Assembly (NCBI RefSeq): GCF_000381025.1
Contig: NZ_KB905815.1
Span: 789,789 to 853,788 of the forward strand
DNA length: 64,000 nucleotides
Direction of reading: 5' to 3'
Source of the DNA: Streptomyces sulphureus DSM 40104
GTDB taxonomy: Bacteria > Actinomycetota > Actinomycetes > Streptomycetales > Streptomycetaceae
Shown: positions 9,788-18,241 of the stretch, in pieces
How positions within the stretch are numbered: position 1 is the stretch's first letter
Layout: each line of letters starts with the position of its first letter
The notes under the pieces: model-generated
Told to the model about the DNA's origin: nothing
The model's input: only the letters and a program-made list of their open reading frames with translations
Database searches by the model: none
Position numbers and translations under genes: made by a program

Positions 9788-10567
9788 TCACCCCTGGGCC
9801 AGCACCCGGCTCAGCCCCAGGTTGCTGACGAGCAGCCCCCCGTCGACCGGCAGCACCACCCCGGTGACCCACGCCGCGTCCGGCGACGCGAGAAACGCCA
9901 CCGCGCCGGCGATGTCGGACGGCTCCCCCACGCGCCCCAACGGGTACTGCTCGGACGCGCGCCGCAGCGCCTCGGTCCGGCCCTCCCAGGCGCCCGTCCG
10001 CACCGTCCCCGGCTCGACCAGGTTGACGCGCACACCCCGCGGCGCGCTCTCCACCGCGACGGTGCGCGTCAGCGAGGCGAGTCCGGCCTTGGCCGCGCTG
10101 TAGGCGTGCGCGTCGAAGAACCGCTCGGCGTTGACGGAGCCGACGTTGACGATCGCGCCCGCGCCCCGAGCCGCCAGATGCGGCAGCGCGGCGCGGATGC
10201 AGCGGTAGGCGCCGTGGAGCGAGACCTCGAAGTCCTCGTACCAGGGCCCGTCCTGCTGCTCCTCGAAGCGGGGCGGGCCGGGGTGGCAGGCGTACGCGTT
10301 GTTGACGAGGACGTCGAGCCGGCCGAAGGTCGCAGCCGCGTGCAGGACAGCCGACTCGACGGCGGCGTCGTCGGTGACGTCGCAGGCGAGCGCCTCCGCG
10401 CGCCCGCCCGCGCCGCGTACGGCCTCCGCCACCCGCGCGGCCCGCGCCTCCTCGCGGTCGGTGACGAGCACGCCGGCCCCCTCGTCGGCGAGACGCCGCG
10501 CGACGGCCTCCCCGATCCCCTGCCCCGCTCCCGTGACCATCGCCGCATGCCCGTCGAATCGCCTCAT
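9788..10567 (-). CDS. Short-chain dehydrogenase/reductase
   Basis: A complete classical SDR of 259 residues. Visible parts are the cofactor loop TGAGQGIGEA (residues 11-20), NNAY in place of the usual NNAG, the active-site Tyr and Lys in YSAAKAG, and the C-terminal GVVLPVDGGLLVS typical of FabG-like enzymes. The Asp in VTDREE at the end of the second strand suggests NAD(H) rather than NADP(H). The ATG is preferred because AGGG lies 7 nt upstream; a GTG two codons earlier is possible. It converges on the transporter gene and is divergent from arsB. The substrate is unknown. Confidence 0.88.
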   Translation of the reverse strand: MRRFDGHAAMVTGAGQGIGEAVARRLADEGAGVLVTDREEARAARVAEAVRGAGGRAEALACDVTDDAAVESAVLHAAATFGRLDVLVNNAYACHPGPPRFEEQQDGPWYEDFEVSLHGAYRCIRAALPHLAARGAGAIVNVGSVNAERFFDAHAYSAAKAGLASLTRTVAVESAPRGVRVNLVEPGTVRTGAWEGRTEALRRASEQYPLGRVGEPSDIAGAVAFLASPDAAWVTGVVLPVDGGLLVSNLGLSRVLAQG

Positions 10568-10709
10568 GGGCACACCCTAGGGAGCACCGCCCGACACGAC
10601 GCAACAGTCCTGCTTCGTCGGCCGGTTGGGCGGCGTCCCTCTCCCTGCGCGCCCGCATGCGGAAAGATCGGCCCGAGCGACCCGCACCGCACGAGAGAGA
10701 CCGCACCCC

Positions 10710-12035
10710 ATGGCCCTGGCCGCACTTCTGATCTTCGTCGCCACACTCACCCTGGTGATCTGGCAACCGCGCGGCCTCGGCATCGGCTACACCGCGCTCG
10801 GCGGGGCGGCGCTCGCGCTCGCCACGACCGTCGTCCACCTGCGGGACGTCCCGACCGTCCTCGACCTCGTCTGGAACGCGACGCTCACCTTCGTCGCCGT
10901 GGTGCTGATCTCGCTCGTCCTCGACGAGTGCGGTTTCTTCGCGTGGACGGCACTGCACGTCGCCCGGTGGGGACGGGGGAGCGGGCGGCTGCTCTTCGCG
11001 CTCGTCGTGGTGCTGGGTGCGCTCGTCTCCGCGCTCTTCACCAACGACGGCGCCGCACTGATCCTCACACCGGTCGTCATCTCCGTGCTGCGGACGCTCG
11101 ACTTCTCCCCCGCCGCCTCGCTCGGGTACGTCATGGCAACGGGGTTCATCGCGGACACCGCGAGCCTGCCGCTCGTCGTCTCCAACCTCGTCAACATCGT
11201 CAGCGCCGACTTCTTCCGGCTCGGGTTCGCGCGGTTCGCCGTCGTCATGCTGCCCGTCGCGGTCGTCTCGGTGCTCGCCAGCCTGGGCATGCTGCTGCTG
11301 TACTTCCGCCGCTCGACCCCCCGCCGCTACCGGGTCGGCCCGCTGCCGCCGCCGCGGGAGGCCGTCACCGACCGCGTCACCTTCCGGGCCGGGTGGGTCG
11401 TGCTCGCGCTGCTGCTGGGCGGGTACTTCGCGGCCGAGCCGCTGGGCGTGCCGCTCTCGGCCGTCGCGGGGGCCGGGGCCGCCGTGCTCCTCGCGGTGGC
11501 CGCGCGCCGGCCGCGGCGGCTCTTCGGCGAGGGAGGCGAAGAGCGGCCGATCCGGGTGGGACGGGTCGTCAAGGAGGCTCCCTGGCAGATCGTCCTCTTC
11601 AGCCTGGGCATGTACCTCGTCGTCTACGGGCTGCGGAACGAAGGGCTCACCGCCCAACTCTCCCGACTCCTCGGATACTTCGCCGACCACGGGACGCTCG
11701 CCGCCGCCCTGGGGACGGGCGGCGCGGCGGCCGTGCTCTCCTCCGTCATGAACAACCTGCCGACGGTGCTGATCGCCGCGCTCGCGATCGACGCCACGGA
11801 AGCACAGGGGCTCGCCCACGAGGCGATGGTCTACGCGAACGTCGTCGGCTCCGACCTCGGGCCGAAGATCACACCGGTCGGGAGCCTGGCGACGCTGCTC
11901 TGGCTGCACGTCCTCGCCCGCAAGGGCATCCACATCGGCTGGGGCCGCTACTTCCGCACCGGCGTCGTCCTCACTGTTCCGGTACTGCTGGTCACCCTCG
12001 CGGCGCTCGCGGGTTGGCTGACGCTGCTGGACTGA
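10710..12035 (+). CDS. arsB: Arsenite/antimonite efflux permease
   Basis: A 441-residue integral membrane protein that follows enterobacterial ArsB closely along its whole length: [12 protein letters not shown] in helix 1, [46 protein letters not shown] and [19 protein letters not shown] are all ArsB family blocks. It would export As(III) and Sb(III) using the membrane potential, alone or with an ArsA ATPase. No arsR, arsA or arsC gene is nearby, which is unusual. The ATG start has GAGAGA upstream and begins right before the first helix. The 3' end overlaps a convergent gene by 44 bp. Confidence 0.93.
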   Translation: MALAALLIFVATLTLVIWQPRGLGIGYTALGGAALALATTVVHLRDVPTVLDLVWNATLTFVAVVLISLVLDECGFFAWTALHVARWGRGSGRLLFALVVVLGALVSALFTNDGAALILTPVVISVLRTLDFSPAASLGYVMATGFIADTASLPLVVSNLVNIVSADFFRLGFARFAVVMLPVAVVSVLASLGMLLLYFRRSTPRRYRVGPLPPPREAVTDRVTFRAGWVVLALLLGGYFAAEPLGVPLSAVAGAGAAVLLAVAARRPRRLFGEGGEERPIRVGRVVKEAPWQIVLFSLGMYLVVYGLRNEGLTAQLSRLLGYFADHGTLAAALGTGGAAAVLSSVMNNLPTVLIAALAIDATEAQGLAHEAMVYANVVGSDLGPKITPVGSLATLLWLHVLARKGIHIGWGRYFRTGVVLTVPVLLVTLAALAGWLTLLD

Positions 12036-12543
12036 GGCTCCCTGCGGCCCGCCCGACGGCGGGCACCGCCTCGCGGGTGGGGTGGCAGACGAGCAGGTCG
12101 GGCGGCGGGTGCAGGAAGAGTACGGGCCGCACCGTCCACCGCACCCGCACGACGCCGAACGGCATGCGCAGACGTACGGGGAGCGCGAACCCCTCCCCGG
12201 TGAGGAGGCGTTGCCGCGTCTCCTGCTGCCCGTGGCACAGCCACCGGTACCCGAACCAGCGGTCCCACACCTCCAAATCCTGCAACTGGACCCGTAGTTC
12301 GGTGCTCAGCCAGCGCATCACCTGCTCGACGTCGTCGAACCGGCGCCACCGCAGGCGCGGCACCGGGACCTGGCGGAGCTCCGGCAGGAGCCCGTCCGCC
12401 ACCGACTCGCCCGCCGAGGAGGCGACTTGGCGCCGTGCGTACGCGCCGTTCGCGCCCTCGCCGGGTTCGCCGGCGTGCGCCTCGACGTAGCACCACCACC
12501 CCGCGTGGACGCCCCCCTGCGCCGTCCGGCACACCACGCTCAC
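11992..12543 (-). CDS. Actinomycete conserved hypothetical protein
   Basis: A 183-residue soluble protein without a domain I can name. It is rich in Trp, Arg and Val; blocks such as [37 protein letters not shown] and [19 protein letters not shown] look like a genuine folded protein. Similar proteins are often found in Streptomyces next to ATP-binding regulators, and here a relic of such a regulator lies directly upstream. The GTG start is inferred from the position where that relic ends. The last 15 codons overlap the end of arsB on the other strand, so the C-terminus may be extended by read-through. Confidence 0.6.
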   Translation of the reverse strand: MSVVCRTAQGGVHAGWWCYVEAHAGEPGEGANGAYARRQVASSAGESVADGLLPELRQVPVPRLRWRRFDDVEQVMRWLSTELRVQLQDLEVWDRWFGYRWLCHGQQETRQRLLTGEGFALPVRLRMPFGVVRVRWTVRPVLFLHPPPDLLVCHPTREAVPAVGRAAGSLSPAASANPRAPRG

Positions 12544-12680
12544 CCGGCCACCCCTCGCACACCGCACGTCACCCGAGGCGCCGACGCCCGCCCGCGGACC
12601 GGCCCGTGCCTCGCACCACTGCCTCAACGAGCAACAGCCCCCGCCCGGTTACGACCTCTTCACCCGGCTTGCGCAACTCG
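12544..12680 (-). pseudogene. C-terminal relic of an HATPase_c-type ATP-binding regulator
   Basis: On the minus strand, ELRKPGEEVVTGRGLLLVEA matches the G2 box region (GRGLxLVxAL) of the small anti-sigma-like ATPases abundant in Streptomyces. The frame then jumps by one base near 12630 and continues as LRQWCEARAGPRAGVGASGDVRCARGG, which resembles the usual end of these proteins (RWGV..GKTVWC). The N-terminal half with the N box is absent. An intact relative of the same family occurs at 34767-35198. This reading depends on aligning short motifs by eye. Confidence 0.45.
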
Positions 12681-12782
12681 CCCGTCCTCGCCTCTCCAAC
12701 CGGGCCGAGTCGCCACGGTGTTCGAGAGGGACGAGCCGTTGACGGGCTCGTGCTCGTCAACTTCCGGCTGCCTCGGGCGCGT

Positions 12783-13130
12783 TCAGTCCTCCTCGTCCGA
12801 CTCCCGAGTGTCGGCCTTCGCCGGCTTGCCCGTGCCCTGCCCCTCGCCCGGGGGGTCGTGCTCGTCGCGACCCCCCGTCAGCAGCTCCTCGGGCGGCTCC
12901 TCCAGCCGGCTCGCAAGGGCGTAGTCGATCTCGACGTCGCGGTACTCGGTGTCGGGGCGCACCCCGCGCGGGAGGTTGGCGCGGCGGCTCCCCGAACCGG
13001 ACCGCTGCCCCTCGGTCCCGTGGAACCGCACCTCGTTGTCGGGGACCTCGTCCCAGTCGAGTTCGTCGGCCTCGACGTGCGCGGCGAAGGCGATGTCCGC
13101 GTCGTCGATCTCCGGAGCGTCCGCGGGCTT
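12783..13130 (-). pseudogene. In-frame continuation of the Gly/Ala-repeat gene beyond its stop codon
   Basis: Directly after the TGA that ends the repeat protein, the same frame continues for 115 codons with acidic, coding-like sequence (KPADAPEIDDADIAFAAHV, DELDWDEVPDNEVRF, TEYRDVEIDYALASRLEEP). The first start codon available is a GTG 33 codons into this stretch, so the first part could not be made as a separate protein. It is therefore most likely the original C-terminal domain, cut off by a nonsense change, by recoding, or by a base-call error. If translated from the GTG alone it would give 82 residues. Confidence 0.5.
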
Positions 13131-13904
13131 TCAAGTCGGCTGCCTGCGGCGCTCGGTCCGGTTGCCGCCTCCCCGACGGCCGCTCCCGCCGTCGGAGCCG
13201 CCTCGCCGCCCTTCGGCTTCCGTCGCCTGCCCGGCCGCCTCGCCCGCCTTCCGCGTGACGCCCTCGACAGCCCCGTCCGCGCCGCCCGCAGCCTGAGCGA
13301 CCTGGCCCGCCTGGCCTGCCGCCTGGCCTGCCCCGTTGGCCGCCCGGCCTGCGCCGCTGCCGACCTCCTTGGTGGCCTCGCGCGCCCCGCCGCCGACCTC
13401 GCTCGCGGCCTCGCCTGCACCGCCGCCCACGTCGCCGACCGCCTTGCTCGCGCCGCTGCCGACCTCGCCCACGGCCTGCCCCGCGCCGCCGCCCACGTCG
13501 CTCACGGCGTCGCTTGCGCCGCCGGCGACCTTGTTGACCGCGGAGCCGGCCCCGCTCGCCACCTGCTCCAGGATCTGCGGATTCCGGTCGATCGTCGTCA
13601 GGACGCGGTCGATCACGGAGGCGACGTGGTCGAGGCGGACCTTCAGCAGCGCCTGCGCCTCCACGCCCTTGATCTCGAGCCGGACCTTGCCGAGGGTCGC
13701 GTCCGCACCCACGTTGAGTTTCAGCAGCTCCAGCACCTCCGCCTGGAGCGAGACCCGCGCTCTGAGGTCCTCCACCTCCAGGTCGATCTCCTCGACGTGG
13801 AGATTCGGTACGTCGAGGAGGACGTCCGGCTCGTCGCTCACCGACGGTTTCTTCGCCGGCTCACCGCCGTTCTCGCGCTGTGCCAGCTCGTCGTTGTCGG
13901 CCAT
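13131..13904 (-). CDS. Gly/Ala-rich protein with 11-residue repeats, gas-vesicle-locus type
   Basis: A 257-residue protein in three parts. Residues 24-112 are a conserved alpha/beta domain (DEPDVLLDVPNLHVEEIDL, then LQAEVLELLKLNVGADATLG and DRVLTTIDRNP) that I associate with hypothetical proteins beside actinomycete gas-vesicle genes. Residues 116-192 are seven tandem 11-residue units of the form GGGAGxAVxxV. The end is Gly/Arg-rich. Hendecad repeats of small residues usually form amphipathic helices on lipid or other hydrophobic surfaces. The frame continues after the stop (see the entry downstream). GGAGG lies 7 nt before the ATG. It is divergent from the gvpY/gvpZ-like pair. Confidence 0.75.
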   Translation of the reverse strand: MADNDELAQRENGGEPAKKPSVSDEPDVLLDVPNLHVEEIDLEVEDLRARVSLQAEVLELLKLNVGADATLGKVRLEIKGVEAQALLKVRLDHVASVIDRVLTTIDRNPQILEQVASGAGSAVNKVAGGASDAVSDVGGGAGQAVGEVGSGASKAVGDVGGGAGEAASEVGGGAREATKEVGSGAGRAANGAGQAAGQAGQVAQAAGGADGAVEGVTRKAGEAAGQATEAEGRRGGSDGGSGRRGGGNRTERRRQPT

Positions 13905-14313
13905 GCCGGGGCCTCCGATACCTCGCGCAGGTCAGGGATTTGACTTCTTTGTCAGGGTAGGACGGGTTTCCTCCGGGCGCGCGCGGACCGCCTGCACGCC
14001 TCCGCCGCCGCGGCGTCCGTCCCCGAGCGGCGCAGCCTCGCGCGCCAGATCCGGAAGTTTCCGCACAGACTGGACAGCGCGGCCCTCGGCCTCCGTCGAG
14101 CGGCGGCGGGCCGTCCTTCCAGACGGGACGATCCGCCCGGCGTGCGCCGGAGCACCCGCCGGAACAAGCCGGTTCGGCGGGCGGGGCGCTCGCATACGGC
14201 ACCGGACGAAGCGGCGTGCGCGGTCGACTCCGGGCCACCGGGAACCACGTGTCAGCCCACCTATGACCTGCGGAGTCGTCGCCGCGGGTTGGCGAACGAC
14301 AAGGGAGAACACC
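13905..14313. other. Divergent intergenic region of the gvp-like locus
   Basis: 409 bp without a convincing gene. Near 13936-13962 the plus strand reads GATT, 14 bp, GGGTAG, which is close to the GNTT-N14-16-GGGTAY pattern of SigB-like stress promoters in Streptomyces. If used it would give the gvpY-like gene a leader of about 350 nt. This is a weak match and the only candidate seen. Confidence 0.3.
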
Positions 14314-15192
14314 ATGTCGGACAGCAAGTCCGCCGCCGTCGCGGCGAGCCTCGCAGGCGGCTACCTGCTGGGGCGCGGCAAGGGCGGCAAGGCCGCACTC
14401 GGCGTCGCGATCTACCTCGCCACCAGGAAGATGCAAGGGGGCTCGAAGCAGGAGGAGCCCGAGGAGGAGACGCCGTCGAAGCCTTCGGCCCTGCAACGCC
14501 TGACGAAGTCGGTACGGGGAGAGCTGATGGAGGCCGGGCGCTCGGCCGTCAAGTCGGCGGCGAGCAGCAAGCTCGACACGTTCGTCGAGAACCTCGAGGC
14601 CCGCACCCGCGAACTCTCCCAGGGGGACCGCGAATCGGGGGGCAAGGGCGCGGACCGGCAGGGGGGCGAGTCCCGTCGGGACGACGAGGAGGGTGAAGAA
14701 CGGGGCGAGGAACAGCGCGACGAACGGGACGACGGGCGGGGCGGTGAACAGCGCGACGAGCAGGACGGTGGGGAGCACGAAGACCGCGGCGACGACCGGG
14801 GACGCGAGGAGCGCGGCGACGGACGAGGCGAGGAACGGCGCGACCAACAGGACGACGGCGAGCGCGAAGACCGCGGCGACGCACGCGACGACAGGCAAGG
14901 CGAGAACCAGCGCGACCGACAGGACGACGAGCAGCGCGAGGAACCCGGCGACCGACGAAGCGAAGACCGCGGCAGCGACCGCCGCGAGGAGCGCCCCGCA
15001 CGCGGCAGTTCGCGAGACGGCGCACCACGTCGCGGAGCCGAAGAGGGCGCACGCCGCCGCGAGGAGCCGCCCGGGCGCCTGAGGACGAGGCCCACCAAGC
15101 CGACCCCGCCCACCCCGCCCTCGCCGGGCCCCGGAGAGGGCCCGGGCGGTCGCCGGGGCGAGCCCAGGGAGAAGGCGGCCTCGGACCGTTAG
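14314..15192 (+). CDS. GvpY-like accessory protein with long charged tail
   Basis: 292 residues. The N-terminal 40 (MSDSKSAAVAASLAGGYLLG and GKGGKAALGVAIYLATRK) form two short hydrophobic segments of the kind found at the start of the gvpY-type protein in Streptomyces gas-vesicle clusters, which databases often mislabel DNA primase. Residues 50-105 are helical (LTKSVRGELMEAGRSAVKSA). From about 110 to 250 the protein is a mixed-charge tail built from variants of GEEQRDEQDDGEREDRGD. AAGGGAG lies 6 nt before the ATG. It is followed after 48 bp by the gvpZ-like gene, with which it is probably cotranscribed. No gvpA, gvpF/L, gvpJ or gvpK gene occurs in the window. Confidence 0.7.
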   Translation: MSDSKSAAVAASLAGGYLLGRGKGGKAALGVAIYLATRKMQGGSKQEEPEEETPSKPSALQRLTKSVRGELMEAGRSAVKSAASSKLDTFVENLEARTRELSQGDRESGGKGADRQGGESRRDDEEGEERGEEQRDERDDGRGGEQRDEQDGGEHEDRGDDRGREERGDGRGEERRDQQDDGEREDRGDARDDRQGENQRDRQDDEQREEPGDRRSEDRGSDRREERPARGSSRDGAPRRGAEEGARRREEPPGRLRTRPTKPTPPTPPSPGPGEGPGGRRGEPREKAASDR

Positions 15193-15240
15193 GGCGAAGT
15201 CGTCGAGAGCATCCGGTACCTGCGGGCGAAAGGCAGCGAG

Positions 15241-16203
15241 ATGGCGGGCAGCAGCAACGGGCAGGAGAAGGAGTCGGGTTCGGGCCTCGCCCGGCTCCGC
15301 AAGGCGGTCGTCGAGCATGCGGAGGCGCGCGCCGAGAAGCTTGTGAAGGCGGTGGAGGAGAAGGTCACGGACCTGACCCGGGACCTCACGGAGAAGGCGG
15401 GTGAGGACAGCCCGGTCGCCCGCGCCGGCTCGCGGATGCTCGGCGGCGAGTCACCGGTGAAGGCGGCCGCCTCGGAGGGCGGCAAGCAGTTGGGGCAGGC
15501 CAAGGACAAGACGACGGGTGCGGTCGTCGGCAAGGCGAAGGACGCCATGGGCAAGGGTTCGTCGGAGGAAGCAAGCGGGAAGATCGGCGACAAGAAGGTC
15601 ACGACGATCATCGAGACGCTCGACATCGGCCTGCCGATCCGCGTCTGCTACGACCGCTGGACGGAGTTCGAGGAGTTCAGCAGCTTCATGAAGGGCGTCA
15701 CCGACGCCTCCAAGGAGGACGACGACGTCACCTCCAACTGGAAACTCAAGGTCGGCCCTTCGAACCGCAGTTGGAAGGCGACGGTCCAGGAGCAGATCCC
15801 CGACGAGCGCATCTCCTGGACGACCGAGGGCGACAGGGCGACGACGCAGGGCGTCATCAGCTTCCACGAACTCGCACCCGACCTCACCCGCATCGTGGTC
15901 GTCATGGAGTACACGCCCTCCGGCTTCCTGGAGAAGACCGCCAACTTCTGGCGTGCGCAGGGCCGCAGGGTCCGCCTCGACCTCAAGCACTTCCAGCGCT
16001 ACGTCACCATCGGCGCCGAGGAGGACACGGAGGGTTGGCGCGGCGAGATCCGCGACGGCGAGGTCGTACGCAGCCACGAAGACGCCGTCTCGGAGGAGAA
16101 GGGCGAGGGCGGCGGCGGGGACGGAGAGAACCAGGACCGAGAAGAGGACGATGAGCGGCAGGACGACGACGACCGCAGGAGAGAAAGCAGCGGGAGTCGG
16201 TAA
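15241..16203 (+). CDS. GvpZ-like protein with SRPBCC (cyclase/dehydrase) domain
   Basis: 320 residues. An amphipathic helical N-terminal region (1-120) is followed by a SRPBCC lipid-binding fold at about 123-265: TTIIETLDIGLPIRVCYDRW, EFEEFSSFMKGV, RSWKATVQEQIPDERISW, GVISFHELAPDLTRIVVVME and RRVRLDLKHFQRYVT. These blocks match, as far as I can recall them, the protein called GvpZ that accompanies gas-vesicle genes in Streptomyces. The last 55 residues are strongly acidic. The ligand is unknown; the family binds hydrophobic molecules. Together with the gene before it, it forms an orphan accessory pair. Confidence 0.75.
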   Translation: MAGSSNGQEKESGSGLARLRKAVVEHAEARAEKLVKAVEEKVTDLTRDLTEKAGEDSPVARAGSRMLGGESPVKAAASEGGKQLGQAKDKTTGAVVGKAKDAMGKGSSEEASGKIGDKKVTTIIETLDIGLPIRVCYDRWTEFEEFSSFMKGVTDASKEDDDVTSNWKLKVGPSNRSWKATVQEQIPDERISWTTEGDRATTQGVISFHELAPDLTRIVVVMEYTPSGFLEKTANFWRAQGRRVRLDLKHFQRYVTIGAEEDTEGWRGEIRDGEVVRSHEDAVSEEKGEGGGGDGENQDREEDDERQDDDDRRRESSGSR

Positions 16204-16387
16204 CCCCCTCCACCCGCACAGGAGTTGCGAGCGCCGCGCACCGGTCTCGACGGTCGGGCGCGCGGCACCGGCCCGCCGCTCCCGGCGACCGCGGACACCC
16301 CACGCCCCGACCGCCCTGCGACACGGCAGACGGCTGCTCCCCCACCGGCCGGCCTCACGGTCGGCACCGCTTGTCGGAGGCGGCGGC

Positions 16388-16393
16388 TAGGTT
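16388..16393 (+). promoter_or_regulatory. -10 element of the LRR gene (leaderless start)
   Basis: TAGGTT followed by 6 nt and then the ATG places the transcription start on the first base of the start codon. No -35 element with good spacing was found, and there is no ribosome binding site. Confidence 0.45.
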
Positions 16394-16399
16394 GCCTCC

Positions 16400-18241
16400 A
16401 TGGACACAGGTCGCGGCACCGCCCCCCGACTCGACGCGCTCCGCGCTGAGTTGCACGACGCCACGCGGGCGTCGGCCCGCAAGGCCGTCCGGGAGCTCGT
16501 ACCGCTCATGGACGACGCGGAGGCGGTCGCGCTCGCCACCGCGTACGAGCCCACGGCGGGCCTCGCCTCCGAGACGCTGCTGCGCCTGTGGCCGCGGTCC
16601 CCCGATCCGGACGTGTTCTCCGCCGTCCTGCTCGCCCCCGCCTTCGCACGCGAGGACCGGGAGGAGCTGCGGCTGAGCCGGTGCGCCTCGCTCGTCGGGC
16701 TGCGGCACCTCACCATGCTCCGCAGGCTGGAGCTCCACTCGAAGAAGGTCACCGACATCACCGAGATCGGCGCGCTCACCGGTCTCACCGCTCTCGACCT
16801 GGAGGGCTGCTCGAAGATCGAGGACGCGGCCCCGTTGAGCGCCCTCACCGAACTGGTGCACCTCAGCCTCGTGCAGTGCCGCTCCGTGACGGACACGAAG
16901 GTGCTCCTCCCCCTTCACCGGCTGCGCACATTGAACCTCAGCCTGAGCGGGGCGGCTTCCGTCGAAGGCTTCGCCTCGGCGTTCCCCGCGCTCACGACGC
17001 TGAGCCTCGCCGGCTGCCGCAGCCTGAAGAGCGTCGAGGGGCTGTCGGGCCTACGGCAGCTCACCGTGCTCGACCTCGCCCGGACACCGATCGCCGACCT
17101 GACAGGGTTGGGCGACCTCCCTTCCGTCACCCACCTCGACGTGACCAAGTGCACGCAGCTACGCAGCCTGCACGGCATCGAAGGAATGACGGAGCTGCAC
17201 CGGCTGGAGATGACGGAGTGCTCCCGACTGGCGACCTTGCGCGGCTTGGGAGCCCATCCCCGCCTGGACATGCTCTGGATCAGGGGCTGCACGCCGCTGC
17301 GGAACCTGGAGGGGCTCGCCCCGCTCACCGGGCTGAAGCTGCTCCACCTCGAACGGTGCCACCGGCTCACCACCCTCGCCGGGATCGGAACACGCTCCTT
17401 GGAGCGGCTCTCGCTCTCCACCTGCGACGCGCTCCAGGACTTCTCCGAGCTGTCGACGCTCACCTCGGTCGACTTCCTGACGCTCAACCAGCTGCCCAAG
17501 GTCGACGACCTCGCACCGCTCGACGTCGTGCCGCGGCTGAAGCACCTGTCCCTCGGGCGCCTCCCCGGGCTGACCGGGCTCGAAAGCCTGGGCAACCATG
17601 AGGAGTTGCACCGGATCGACGTGGGCGCCTGCGACAACATGCGCTCCATCGGCACGCTCACCGACCTCCCCGCACTGCGCACGCTCCGCCTGAGGTCCCT
17701 GCCGAGCCTCACCGACCTGGGGGACCTCAGCCGGCTGACGAACCTGCACACGTTCGAGCTCTCCGACAGCAGCATCGGGATGCTCGACGGTCTCGCCGGC
17801 ACACCGGTCGAGAAGGCGGAGTTCCTCAGACTGCCGAACGTGGAGACCCTGCGCCCTCTGGACACATGCCCCGAGCTGCGCGAACTCCAGGTCGAGGGCT
17901 GCGCTCTCGTCAAGGACCTGCCGGCCGCGCCGCTCGCCAGGCTCACCCTCACCTACCTGAAGTGGGAGGACCTCTCCCCCGTCACCGAGCTCACCGGCCT
18001 CGACCACCTCAGCATCGACGGCATCCAGCCGCTCACCGACCTCGGCGCTCTCGGCACCCTCCCCTCCCTCAGACGCCTGAAGTTGTCGCAGCTCCGCAAC
18101 GCGCAGAACGTCGAGACGCTGCTCAACGCACCGGCGCTGGAGAAGCTGTCCGTCCGGGGCAGCGTCGGCCAGGACGGGGACAGGTTCGGGATCGTGGCGG
18201 ACCGGCTCCGGGAGCGCGGTGTCGAGGTCACTGCCGTATGA
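16400..18241 (+). CDS. Cytoplasmic leucine-rich-repeat protein
   Basis: 613 residues. After an Arg/Glu-rich helical N-terminal region (1-85), nearly the whole protein (about 86-600) consists of some 21 leucine-rich repeats of 21-24 residues, for example LTGLTALDLEGCSKIEDAAP, LPSVTHLDVTKCTQLRSLHG and LPALRTLRLRSLPSLTDLGD. Many units carry Cys at the turn after the LxL strand, as in cysteine-containing LRRs. No signal peptide, membrane helix, NACHT/STAND ATPase, TIR, kinase or protease domain is present. In Streptomyces similar LRR arrays are usually the C-terminal sensor of NACHT proteins; here the array stands alone. It probably binds another protein. It has no operon partner. Confidence 0.85.
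   Translation: MDTGRGTAPRLDALRAELHDATRASARKAVRELVPLMDDAEAVALATAYEPTAGLASETLLRLWPRSPDPDVFSAVLLAPAFAREDREELRLSRCASLVGLRHLTMLRRLELHSKKVTDITEIGALTGLTALDLEGCSKIEDAAPLSALTELVHLSLVQCRSVTDTKVLLPLHRLRTLNLSLSGAASVEGFASAFPALTTLSLAGCRSLKSVEGLSGLRQLTVLDLARTPIADLTGLGDLPSVTHLDVTKCTQLRSLHGIEGMTELHRLEMTECSRLATLRGLGAHPRLDMLWIRGCTPLRNLEGLAPLTGLKLLHLERCHRLTTLAGIGTRSLERLSLSTCDALQDFSELSTLTSVDFLTLNQLPKVDDLAPLDVVPRLKHLSLGRLPGLTGLESLGNHEELHRIDVGACDNMRSIGTLTDLPALRTLRLRSLPSLTDLGDLSRLTNLHTFELSDSSIGMLDGLAGTPVEKAEFLRLPNVETLRPLDTCPELRELQVEGCALVKDLPAAPLARLTLTYLKWEDLSPVTELTGLDHLSIDGIQPLTDLGALGTLPSLRRLKLSQLRNAQNVETLLNAPALEKLSVRGSVGQDGDRFGIVADRLRERGVEVTAV

Noticed and set aside
8616..11933. An open frame of over 1,100 codons on the minus strand across the transporter, SDR and arsB genes
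   Set aside because: It crosses three genes with clear family motifs in other frames, and its sequence is low complexity. The SDR in its middle uses another frame.
13329..13559. 33-bp periodic repeats as a CRISPR array
   Set aside because: The repeats are contiguous, in frame and encode 11-residue units; there are no spacers and no cas genes.
14314..15192. DNA primase, the label often given to such proteins
   Set aside because: No TOPRIM, zinc-finger or primase motif is present; the protein has a short hydrophobic N-terminus and a mixed-charge tail.
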